Source: Bifidobacteriaceae bacterium (GTDB taxonomy: Bacteria; Actinomycetota; Actinomycetes; Actinomycetales; WQXJ01). From it: DNA of 8,339 nt. Below the pieces are notes generated by a model, which was given only the letters and a program-made list of their open reading frames with translations, made no database searches and was not told the origin of the DNA. The DNA is taken from positions 1 through 8,339 of the forward strand of contig JAIRXV010000397.1 of NCBI GenBank assembly GCA_031268115.1. Direction: 5' to 3'. Both the position numbers and the translations under genes were made by a program. Positions 1 to 5,625 of this stretch are shown piece after piece. The stretch's first letter is position 1. Each line of letters starts with the position of its first letter.

Positions 1-1
1 C

Positions 2-898
2 GAGGCGGTCTCTGGGTTGCCCGCGGCGGCCGCCCAGGTGTACCGGTCGCGGGCGGCCGCCGTTCGGATAGTCGACCTGTTGGATCGGGCCGAGCCCGAT
101 CCCGAGGACGATGCCGCACCCCCCAGTTCGTCGGCCCCTCACCGTGAGGCCGTCCCCCCCACCGCCGCGCTTCGCGCCAACGGGCTGACCTGCGGCTGGT
201 CCGCGCGGCGCCCGGTGGTTGAGGACGTGGACCTGACGCTCACGCCCGGGCGGTCAACCGCCATCGTCGGGGTATCGGGGGCCGGCAAGACCACCCTGCT
301 TGCGACTCTGGCCGGGTTGTTGCCTCCAATTGCGGGAACGGTCGAGGTGGGCGGCGTGCCGCTGGGCGCGTTGCCTCGGACGGCCATTGCCGAAACGGTG
401 GCGTTCATCGCCGAAGACGCCCACGTTTTCGCGACCACGGTACTGGAGAACCTCCGAGTGGCGAACGGCCGAGCGACCCCGCAAGAGGCGACCGCGGCGC
501 TGAGATCGACTGGGTTGAGCGAGTGGCTCGAAGGCTTGCCCGACGGTCTGGACACTCTCCTCGGCCCTGGGGGATCGACCGTTTCGGGTGGCGAACGCCG
601 GCGTCTGCTCCTGGCTCGCGCTTTGCTTTCGCCTGCCCGCTTCTTGCTTCTAGACGAACCGGGCGAGCATCTCGATCCCGATTCCGCCGATCGCCTAATG
701 TCCCTTGTGCTGGGCCTTCCCCGGGAAACGGGCCGGGCCGTGGCCATAGTCACACACCGAGTGGGAGCTTTGGGCCAGGCCGATGAGGTTGCGATGGTGG
801 ATGATCGACACCTGGCCGCGCGTGGCACTCACAGTCACCTTGCCGCAACCAGTCAAGCATATTGTGCAGCACTAGCCGCCGAGGAGGCCGACCGTTGA
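2..898 (+). CDS. cydC: CydC-type ABC exporter ATPase subunit (3' part, 5' end outside window)
   Basis: This is the C-terminal part of a heterodimeric ABC exporter subunit of the CydDC type, a membrane complex that exports thiol reductants (and may handle heme) and is required for cytochrome bd assembly. The frame is open from base 2, so the membrane domain and true start lie upstream; the in-frame TTG at 17 is internal. The first ~25 codons (EAVSGL...YRSRAAAVRI) match the end of the last transmembrane helix and the linker of the family. A Pro/Ala/Ser-rich linker leads into a full nucleotide-binding domain. It has Walker A GVSGAGKTT (about 269-295), the Q-loop segment AEDAHVF, signature SGGERRR (about 587-607), Walker B FLLLDEP and the H-loop His in VTHR (about 749-760). 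Glu stands where many ABC proteins have the Q-loop Gln, which I recall as common in actinobacterial CydC. CydC rather than CydD is inferred from the AEDAHVFATTVLENL style and the last-gene position. Its TGA overlaps the next gene's start. Confidence 0.85.
   Translation, partial: EAVSGLPAAAAQVYRSRAAAVRIVDLLDRAEPDPEDDAAPPSSSAPHREAVPPTAALRANGLTCGWSARRPVVEDVDLTLTPGRSTAIVGVSGAGKTTLLATLAGLLPPIAGTVEVGGVPLGALPRTAIAETVAFIAEDAHVFATTVLENLRVANGRATPQEATAALRSTGLSEWLEGLPDGLDTLLGPGGSTVSGGERRRLLLARALLSPARFLLLDEPGEHLDPDSADRLMSLVLGLPRETGRAVAIVTHRVGALGQADEVAMVDDRHLAARGTHSHLAATSQAYCAALAAEEADR
881..887 (+). promoter_or_regulatory. Strong ribosome binding site fixing the histidine kinase start
   Basis: GAGGAGG lies inside the last codons of cydC, 7 nt before the TTG at 895. 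It is a near-perfect Shine-Dalgarno sequence and decides the start of the kinase. The in-frame TTG at 862 has nothing comparable upstream. Confidence 0.75.
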
Positions 899-2592
899 GT
901 CATGCTCCCGACACCTCCGCCACCATCGACGCCATCGTCGATATCAATTCCAGCATCGATTCCCCCAGCGTGTTGAGCCGCCTGGTCGAGGCGACGGCGC
1001 GCCTCACCCAGGCTCCGGCCTGCGCCATCGCCGTGTTGGACGCTCATGGCGCGGCCAACACGTTCGTTTGCTATGCGACGGACGATGCTGCGCGCGAGAC
1101 CGTTGCGACCTTGGAGAACCCCCAAGGGCTCATGGGCCTTATCCCTGTGGACGGCCCCTTGATTCTCGCGGCCGATGGCGGTTCCTCGCCCGGTCTTTCC
1201 GACATCTTCCGTGAGGCCCACCCCGCGGTTTCGACGCTGCTTGGGATACCGGTGCGGGTGGGTGGACGCGTTTTCGCGCACCTCTATGCGATCAACAAGG
1301 TGCCGGGGTTCGATGCGGTCGATGCCGACTATGCGGCCGCGCTGGCTCGGGCCTCGGCCGTTTCGATCGCCAACGCCCAGGTCCACGAGGCCGCGCAACG
1401 TCGCGAGCGTTGGCTGGCGGCGGGCCAGGAAATCACGACGATGATGCTTTCGGGTGCGGACGAAGAGGACGCCTTGGCGATGATCGCCCGCCGCGCCCGC
1501 GAAGCCGCGGGCGCGGATACGTGCGCCCTGGTGTTGCCGTCGCTGGAGGAACGGCTCGTCATTGAGATCGCGGACGGCCCCTCGGCGGACGATCTGGTGG
1601 GTACGGTCATGCCCCGCGAAGGGCGCAGCCACACGGTGCTCGCGGAGGGCATCGGGATGATCGTGGACTCGTTTTCGCAGGCCTTCACCCTGCGCGTGTC
1701 CCAACTGCGGCAGTTCGGGCCGGCGTTGTACGCGCCGATGCGCACCGGGGCTCGCGGGGTTGGCGTGATATTGCTGTTGCGGGCGGATGGCGCCCAGCCC
1801 TTCGACGCGTCCGATCTTGCCAACGCCGAGTCTTTCGCGTCCGAGGTGGCCGTGGTCTTGGTGTTGGCCGAGGCCCGCCATGCCGACGATGTTAAGTCCC
1901 TCTTGGATGAGCGTGAGCGGATCGCCCGTGACCTGCACGATCTGGCGATCCAGCAGTTGTTCGCCACGGGCATGCGCCTCGAATCGGCCCGACGCGAGGT
2001 GGCGCAAGGGGTGGTATCGGACCGCTTGGAGGAGGTGCTGACAACGTCGCTGGACAATGTTGACGATGCCGTCCGGCAGATCCGTTCGATCATTCACGAT
2101 CTGCGCGACCCGGACGCCGATGTTTCTTTGGCTGAACGCCTGCGCCGCGAGGCCTCGCTTTCGCGGGCCGGCCTCGGGTTCGCGCCCTCTTTGGTGATCG
2201 AAGTGGACGGTCAGGTCCTCGAATCGGAGGCGGGGCCCGAGTTGGAAGACCAGTTCGATCAGCTGATCAACGCCGATCTGGCGGACGATGTGGTAGCGGT
2301 GGCCCGTGAGGGCCTGGCAAACGCCGCGCGCCACGCCGAGGCTTCGTCCGTGCAGGTCTCGATTGTCGCGGTCTCGCCGTATTCGCTGCATGCGCCGTTG
2401 GGCGGCAGGGTCACGGTTGAAGTGTCCGATGACGGCGTCGGCCAATCGCCGGACGCGGGCCGACGTTCGGGACTCGCCAACCTGCAGGCCCGGGCGCGAC
2501 GCCACCGCGGCACCTTCCAGGTCCGATCCAACCCCGGCGAGGGCACATCGATCCTCTGGGAAGCACCCCTGGCGAAACTCACTGGCCCCTAA
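895..2592 (+). CDS. Tandem-GAF sensor histidine kinase, DevS/DosT-like
   Basis: A soluble histidine kinase of 565 residues (mycobacterial DevS is about 578) with no signal peptide or membrane segment. Order: GAF-A (about residues 15-175), GAF-B (about 185-325), HisKA_3 dimerisation domain with phospho-acceptor H348 in ERIARDLHD, then HATPase_c with N-box E472/N476, G1 box D512-D513-G514 and a GLANL G2 segment at 526. In GAF-A, H109 (AHPAVSTLLGIPV) and Y131 (FAHLYAINK) are 22 residues apart. That is the spacing of the DevS heme ligand H149 and distal Y171 as I recall them, and the flanking LGVPVRV-like sequence also agrees. Heme binding is therefore likely but inferred. The N-terminus is about 40 residues shorter than DevS, lacking its leading helix. 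The TTG start is chosen for the GAGGAGG at 881-887 and overlaps the cydC stop as TTGA, so the two genes are probably translationally coupled. The likely partner is the DevR-like regulator at 3356-4027. Calling it a histidine kinase is near certain; the ligand is not known. Confidence 0.92.
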   Translation: MSHAPDTSATIDAIVDINSSIDSPSVLSRLVEATARLTQAPACAIAVLDAHGAANTFVCYATDDAARETVATLENPQGLMGLIPVDGPLILAADGGSSPGLSDIFREAHPAVSTLLGIPVRVGGRVFAHLYAINKVPGFDAVDADYAAALARASAVSIANAQVHEAAQRRERWLAAGQEITTMMLSGADEEDALAMIARRAREAAGADTCALVLPSLEERLVIEIADGPSADDLVGTVMPREGRSHTVLAEGIGMIVDSFSQAFTLRVSQLRQFGPALYAPMRTGARGVGVILLLRADGAQPFDASDLANAESFASEVAVVLVLAEARHADDVKSLLDERERIARDLHDLAIQQLFATGMRLESARREVAQGVVSDRLEEVLTTSLDNVDDAVRQIRSIIHDLRDPDADVSLAERLRREASLSRAGLGFAPSLVIEVDGQVLESEAGPELEDQFDQLINADLADDVVAVAREGLANAARHAEASSVQVSIVAVSPYSLHAPLGGRVTVEVSDDGVGQSPDAGRRSGLANLQARARRHRGTFQVRSNPGEGTSILWEAPLAKLTGP

Positions 2593-2604
2593 TAGGGCCG
2601 CCAG
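2582..2604. terminator. Hairpin between convergent genes, possible bidirectional terminator
   Basis: An imperfect inverted repeat spans the end of the kinase gene and the 15-nt gap to the converging gene. CTGGC (2582-2586) pairs with GCCAG (2600-2604) and CCC (2587-2589) with GGG (2595-2597), leaving a TAATA loop and a 2-nt bulge. It sits where a shared terminator is expected, but neither side has a T-tract, so intrinsic termination is only a possibility. Confidence 0.35.
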
Positions 2605-2607
2605 GGA

Positions 2608-3366
2608 TCAGTCCAATTCCTCGAACACCTCAAGCTGTGCTGCGATCCGGGAGCGGGGTGTGACGCCGAAGAGCGAGTTGAGCACCGCCTGGGTAATGCG
2701 AGTTTCGGGGCCTTCTTCGTCGTCGCTCTCGAAGTCTTCGTCCATGATGACGTGGCCATCCAGGAAGTCGATGCCGTCGTCCTCTTCAGTCCAGAAGGAG
2801 ACTTCCTCGGCGCCTTCCAGGAAGCCGCCCACCGCGACCTCAACTCGTTCGGCTAGCTTTTCGGGGACCACGCCGACTGGCAGTGTCAGACCGTCCAAGC
2901 TCAGCGACACGGAATAGTGGTTGGCCGTCTCGCCTTGACCCGGGACCATGCCGAGCGATGCCATCAACAGGGCGGCAAGCCCGGCGGGCGCCAGCGTGTC
3001 GAGCCACGCCTTGAGGGCTTCCTGCGGCCTCTCGCGTTGCGAATCCGCCACGGGGATCGACGCGACCAGGTCGCCAGGTCCAAGCACGGCCCAGGCCTGG
3101 CGTGCTCCACCGTCCTCAGTGAGAAGCGCGAGCATGGCCGGATCGGGCAGGTCGGTGAGGCCGATCCGGCGCACGGCCAGAGCCTTCGCCGGGTTGGCTC
3201 CTTCGACACTCTCGAACACCGTGGCGAGCGATTCGAGAAGCTCGGTTTCGGCCTCCTTGCCGCCCTCAAGCCGAGAGACGACGTAGAGCGACTCGCCGCC
3301 GTCCTCCGGGACATCCGTGTGGTCCCGCACGGTGGACTTGGCGCTGCGCTTCGGTTTACTGGGCAT
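2608..3366 (-). CDS. Uncharacterised acidic protein coupled to the response regulator
   Basis: I do not recognise a family for this 252-residue protein. It has a short basic N-terminus (MPSKPKRSAK), a mixed alpha/beta-looking middle and a strongly acidic stretch around residues 187-220 (TEEDDGIDF...MDEDFESDDEEG). A less acidic tail of about 30 residues follows. There is no cysteine, no signal peptide and no convincing membrane helix; the AALLMASLGMV segment near 131-141 is too short. A soluble cytoplasmic protein is likely. The ATG at 3364-3366 is chosen because GGTGGAG lies 5 nt upstream (3372-3378). Upstream codons in this frame only shadow the regulator gene. Its first 11 nt overlap the end of the regulator gene, so co-expression, probably by translational coupling, is expected. 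It is the last gene of the minus-strand unit and converges on the kinase gene. A role beside the two-component pair is inferred from position only. Confidence 0.8.
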   Translation of the reverse strand: MPSKPKRSAKSTVRDHTDVPEDGGESLYVVSRLEGGKEAETELLESLATVFESVEGANPAKALAVRRIGLTDLPDPAMLALLTEDGGARQAWAVLGPGDLVASIPVADSQRERPQEALKAWLDTLAPAGLAALLMASLGMVPGQGETANHYSVSLSLDGLTLPVGVVPEKLAERVEVAVGGFLEGAEEVSFWTEEDDGIDFLDGHVIMDEDFESDDEEGPETRITQAVLNSLFGVTPRSRIAAQLEVFEELD

Positions 3367-4027
3367 CGGTTCTCCACCCCGAGGATCGGCGTGCCGCAAC
3401 CCAGGCGGCCACCTGCGTGCGGCGTTGGAGACCCATTTTGGCCAGCAACGAAGTGACGTGGTTCTTGACGGTCTTTTCCGCGACACCGAGGCGTTCTGCG
3501 ATCTCACGATTGGACAGACCCTCACCGATGAGTTTCAGCACTCGATGCTCCGATGGAGTCAGGTCCGCGGTCGGATCATCGTGGTCGGCGCGGCGGCGTG
3601 TCAAGGTGCGTTCGTCTAGCAGGGTCCTGCCCGATGCCACCGCGCGGATGACTTCGGCGATCTCGGCCCCGCGCACGGATTTCAAGAGGAACGCGGCGGC
3701 GCCGGCCTCCAACGCGGAGGCGAGGGCATCGTCGTCGTCGAACGATGTCAACACGACGGGCCGCACTTGCGGCACCACCTCGCGCAACTGGTTCATCAGG
3801 TCGATGCCGGTCCCATCGGGTAGGCGCAGGTCCACCAGGATGATCTGTGGATTGACTAGAACGGCTCGACGCAATGCCTCGGCGACCGAACCGGCTTCGG
3901 CCACCACTTGCATCCCGTCGCTGCGGTCCACCACCTCGGCGATGCCGCGCCGCACCACCTCGTGATCGTCCACGATCATGACGTTGATCAATTCCGAACT
4001 CGCACTTGCGAAAGCATTGCCAGGCAC
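3356..4027 (-). CDS. NarL/FixJ-family response regulator, DevR/DosR-like
   Basis: A two-component DNA-binding regulator of 223 residues. The receiver domain (about 14-130) has acidic pair D20/D21 in VDDHEVVRRG, phospho-acceptor D66 in ILVDLRLPDGTG, T94 and K116. A linker with GRTLLDERTL follows, then a LuxR-type helix-turn-helix (about 153-212) with LTPSEHRVLKLIGEGLSN and EKTVKNHVTSLLAKMG. These match my recollection of mycobacterial DevR (DHEVVRRG, AGSVAEA, RLPDGNGI, GRSLLD, AEKTVKN, RRTQ) well beyond generic NarL similarity, including the DNA-contacting Lys/Asn of the recognition helix. The GTG at 4027 is used here. A TTG at 3991 would give a shorter N-terminus typical of the family, and neither has a good Shine-Dalgarno sequence. 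It lies 10 nt after the rnc stop, a place often held by mutM or smc in actinobacteria. The gene ends in TAA inside the start of the next gene. The likely kinase is the convergent DevS-like protein. Confidence 0.9.
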   Translation of the reverse strand: MPGNAFASASSELINVMIVDDHEVVRRGIAEVVDRSDGMQVVAEAGSVAEALRRAVLVNPQIILVDLRLPDGTGIDLMNQLREVVPQVRPVVLTSFDDDDALASALEAGAAAFLLKSVRGAEIAEVIRAVASGRTLLDERTLTRRRADHDDPTADLTPSEHRVLKLIGEGLSNREIAERLGVAEKTVKNHVTSLLAKMGLQRRTQVAAWVAARRSSGWRTDAQ

Positions 4028-4034
4028 GGGGAAA

Positions 4035-4040
4035 ACCCTA
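4035..4040 (-). promoter_or_regulatory. Candidate -10 element for leaderless transcription of the response regulator
   Basis: On the minus strand TAGGGT (4040 to 4035) fits the actinobacterial TANNNT -10 pattern and is followed by 7 nt and then the GTG at 4027. That is the spacing of a leaderless transcript and would explain the missing Shine-Dalgarno sequence. Its TAG is also the rnc stop codon. No -35 box is recognisable, so this is tentative. Confidence 0.3.
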
Positions 4041-4805
4041 GCCGACTTCGCCGCCAGTGGGAGGGCGAATCACCGAGGAAGCAACGTGATCGTCGGCGCC
4101 CGCGGCGTTCGATTGCAAACGATGGTAGGCGTCGGCGGCGGCGGCCTGCTCCGCAACTTTCTTGCTGCTGCCTCGGCCCGTTCCCACCGCCTTCCCCGCC
4201 ACGATTGCCCACGCGGTGAAAACTCGTGCGTGATCTGGTCCTTCGCCTTGTGCTTGGTATTCGGGGACCGCCAGGTTCAGCTGCGCCGCCAACTCTTGAA
4301 GGGAGGTCTTCCAGTCCAAACCGGCACCGAGCTGGGCGGCACGGGCAAGCGCCGGACCGACCAAACGCTCCACCATGGCGCGCGTGATTTCCATGCCGTG
4401 AGTCACGTAGACCGCGCCGATCAGCGCCTCCAGCGTGTCGGAGAGGATCGAATCCTTATCTGCCCCTCCGGTGGCCCGTTCCCCCCGCCCGAGCAGTATG
4501 TACTTGCCCAAGCCGATGGCTCTGGCCGCGACGGCGAGCGAGCGCTGCGACACCGAAGCGGCCCGCATCTTCGCCAAGTCGCCTTCGGGGGCCTCGGGGT
4601 TGGCGCGAAAAACATGCTCAGTGACCACGATCCCCAACACCGAATCGCCCAGGAACTCCAACCGTTCATTGGTGGGAATACCGCCCGCCTCGTGGGCGAA
4701 GGATCGGTGCGTGAGCGCCAAAGCGCCCAGCTCAGGGTCGAGGCTGACGCCGAGCTGGTCGATCAGGGCCTGATGCGGCAGCGCCTTAGGAGGCCTTGAA
4801 CTCAC
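4038..4805 (-). CDS. rnc: Ribonuclease III
   Basis: RNase III cleaves double-stranded RNA, processing rRNA precursors and structured mRNAs in the cytoplasm. The 255-residue product has the family signature NERLEFLGDSVL at 46-57. E47, E50, D54, D123 and E126 occupy the positions of E. coli E38, E41, D45, D114 and E117, so the metal site looks intact. A double-stranded RNA-binding domain (about 165-232, WKTSLQEL to SKKVAEQAAA) follows, with a disordered tail of about 20 residues. The start is the GTG at 4803-4805, supported by GGAGG at 4815-4819 with a 9-nt spacer. This places the first 20 nt inside the end of rpmF, so the two are probably coupled. The length is slightly above the usual 220-240 residues, with the excess at both termini. 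The TAG stop is 10 nt from the response regulator start. Confidence 0.97.
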   Translation of the reverse strand: MSSRPPKALPHQALIDQLGVSLDPELGALALTHRSFAHEAGGIPTNERLEFLGDSVLGIVVTEHVFRANPEAPEGDLAKMRAASVSQRSLAVAARAIGLGKYILLGRGERATGGADKDSILSDTLEALIGAVYVTHGMEITRAMVERLVGPALARAAQLGAGLDWKTSLQELAAQLNLAVPEYQAQGEGPDHARVFTAWAIVAGKAVGTGRGSSKKVAEQAAAADAYHRLQSNAAGADDHVASSVIRPPTGGEVG

Positions 4806-4983
4806 TGCGTTGCGCCTCCGCGTACAGCCGGCCCTTGTAGGTGCCGCACGTGGGGCACGCCGTGTGGGGACGGGTCTTGGCGCCGCAGTGTGGGCACGCG
4901 GTCAACGTCACGGCGGTGGTCTTCCACTGTGAACGGCGCGTCCGGGTGTTGGCGCGGGAGGTCCTTCGCTTTGGAACGGCCAC
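4786..4983 (-). CDS. rpmF: 50S ribosomal protein L32 (zinc-ribbon form)
   Basis: This 65-residue protein of the large ribosomal subunit begins MAVPKRRTSR and continues with the basic N-terminal extension (ANTRTRRSQWK) typical of L32. Four cysteines in two CxxC pairs (C30/C33 in CPHC, C43/C46 in CPTC) form a zinc ribbon, so this is the zinc-binding 'C+' form. Actinobacteria often carry a second, zinc-free L32 elsewhere, which cannot be judged here. The GTG at 4981-4983 is chosen because the conserved AVPKR begins there; a longer reading frame upstream runs into the preceding gene. Only 2 nt separate it from the stop of the DUF177 gene, and a purine-rich GAGAAGAGAAGAG stretch just upstream can serve as the ribosome binding site. 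The last 20 nt overlap rnc. The gene pair yceD-rpmF is widely conserved in bacteria. Confidence 0.96.
   Translation of the reverse strand: MAVPKRRTSRANTRTRRSQWKTTAVTLTACPHCGAKTRPHTACPTCGTYKGRLYAEAQRSEFKAS
4815..4819 (-). promoter_or_regulatory. Ribosome binding site of rnc inside rpmF
   Basis: On the minus strand GGAGG lies within the rpmF coding sequence, 9 nt before the GTG at 4805. It supports a start that overlaps rpmF rather than a later one. Confidence 0.65.
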
Positions 4984-4985
4984 GG

Positions 4986-5540
4986 TTAGCTCTTCTCTTC
5001 TCGTTCGGTCAATGCTGCGAGGGCGGACCAACGTGGGTCGCGGACCTCATGGCGATGGCCTGGATCGCTGTCGAGTCTCTCCCCGCATGTGGGGCACAAA
5101 CCCGGACAGTCCTCCGCGCACACCGGTTGGAACGGCAACCCGAGCACGATGGCGTCGCGCACCGTTGGCTCGATATCGGCGGTTTCTCCGATGAGCATTC
5201 GCTCTTCGGCATCCTCAGCGCCAGATTCGCGCGCCGCCTCCATGCGCTCGGGGTAGGCGAACAGCTCCTGGATGCTCAAGTCGAGCGGCAACTCAACGTC
5301 CTCCAGGCACCGCACGCACGCCCCGCGGGCCATGGTACGCACTCGTCCGGTAACAAGGACCCCTTCGAGCACCGATTCGAGCAGAAGATCCAACTCGATC
5401 GGGCCGTCAAGGGGAACGGCAATGATATCGGAACCCAGATCCTGCGGTGCGAGCACGGTGGTGTTCAGGTGCCGGGATTCTCCCGGGCGTCGAGCGAGTT
5501 CGTGAGTGGAAACCGCGAACGGCCCACCAAACGCGTTCAC
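4986..5540 (-). CDS. DUF177 (YceD family) protein next to L32
   Basis: A 184-residue protein of the YceD/DUF177 family, which is almost always encoded directly before rpmF and is linked to ribosome or rRNA precursor biology. Its biochemical role is not settled. Family features are the N-terminal STHELARRPGE segment, the central CVRCLEDVELPL block with C75/C78, and a second Cys cluster, CAEDCPGLCPTCGERL (C141, C145, C149, C152). The C-terminus is DPRWSALAAL. The cysteines suggest a zinc site. The start is set at the GTG at 5538-5540, because AAAGG lies 8 nt upstream (5549-5553) and the family N-terminus begins about 10 residues before the THEL segment. An in-frame GTG at 5549 and a TTG at 5594 would lengthen it, and the latter has no ribosome binding site. 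It is 2 nt upstream of rpmF. The 75-nt spacer before it is the largest in the minus-strand operon and carries inverted repeats. Confidence 0.9.
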   Translation of the reverse strand: MNAFGGPFAVSTHELARRPGESRHLNTTVLAPQDLGSDIIAVPLDGPIELDLLLESVLEGVLVTGRVRTMARGACVRCLEDVELPLDLSIQELFAYPERMEAARESGAEDAEERMLIGETADIEPTVRDAIVLGLPFQPVCAEDCPGLCPTCGERLDSDPGHRHEVRDPRWSALAALTEREEKS

Positions 5541-5586
5541 CCGTGTCACCTTTCCCCGCAACGTGTCCCAACACAGGGTCGGGGCC

Positions 5587-5600
5587 CCGGCCAACGCCGG
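5587..5600 (-). other. Inverted repeat in the leader of the DUF177-rpmF genes
   Basis: CCGGC (5587-5591) and GCCGG (5596-5600) form a 5-bp stem with a 4-nt loop, extendable by two G-U pairs in the minus-strand RNA. It lies in the spacer between coaD and the DUF177 start. There is no T-tract, so a terminator is unlikely. It could be leader structure or chance in GC-rich DNA. Confidence 0.35.
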
Positions 5601-5625
5601 AACCGGTGGGTTAGTCTAACCGGTT
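5601..5625. repeat. Nested palindrome over the coaD stop codon
   Basis: A perfect outer inverted repeat, AACCGGT (5601-5607) and ACCGGTT (5619-5625), encloses and partly competes with a perfect 13-nt palindrome. The inner one is GGTTAG, T, CTAACC (5609-5621). The two arrangements are mutually exclusive as RNA hairpins, and as DNA this could be an operator. It contains the coaD stop codon and the TAGACT hexamer, immediately upstream of the DUF177-rpmF-rnc genes. Confidence 0.5.
5613..5618 (-). promoter_or_regulatory. Candidate -10 element for the DUF177-rpmF-rnc part of the operon
   Basis: Minus-strand TAGACT (5618 to 5613) fits TANNNT. It begins with the coaD stop codon and lies inside a palindrome, followed by about 72 nt to the DUF177 start. 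No clear -35 box is seen 17 nt upstream. An internal promoter here is plausible because this is the only sizeable spacer in the operon. Confidence 0.35.

Noticed and set aside
139..828. Minus-strand open frame of 229 codons opposite cydC
   Set aside because: Arg/Ser/Pro-rich shadow of a clear ABC ATPase domain, with no family features.
853..2505. Open reading frame of 550 codons antisense to the histidine kinase
   Set aside because: The Arg/His/Gln/Gly-rich product resembles no protein family. Long antisense frames are expected opposite high-GC coding sequence, and the plus-strand kinase has all catalytic motifs.
3367..3525. N-terminal extension of the unknown acidic protein by 53 residues
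   Set aside because: It shadows the helix-turn-helix region of the response regulator; the ATG at 3366 has a well-placed ribosome binding site.
5541..5594. Longer DUF177 protein starting at the TTG at 5594
   Set aside because: No ribosome binding site precedes that TTG and the added residues fall outside the family; the GTG at 5540 has AAAGG at 8 nt.
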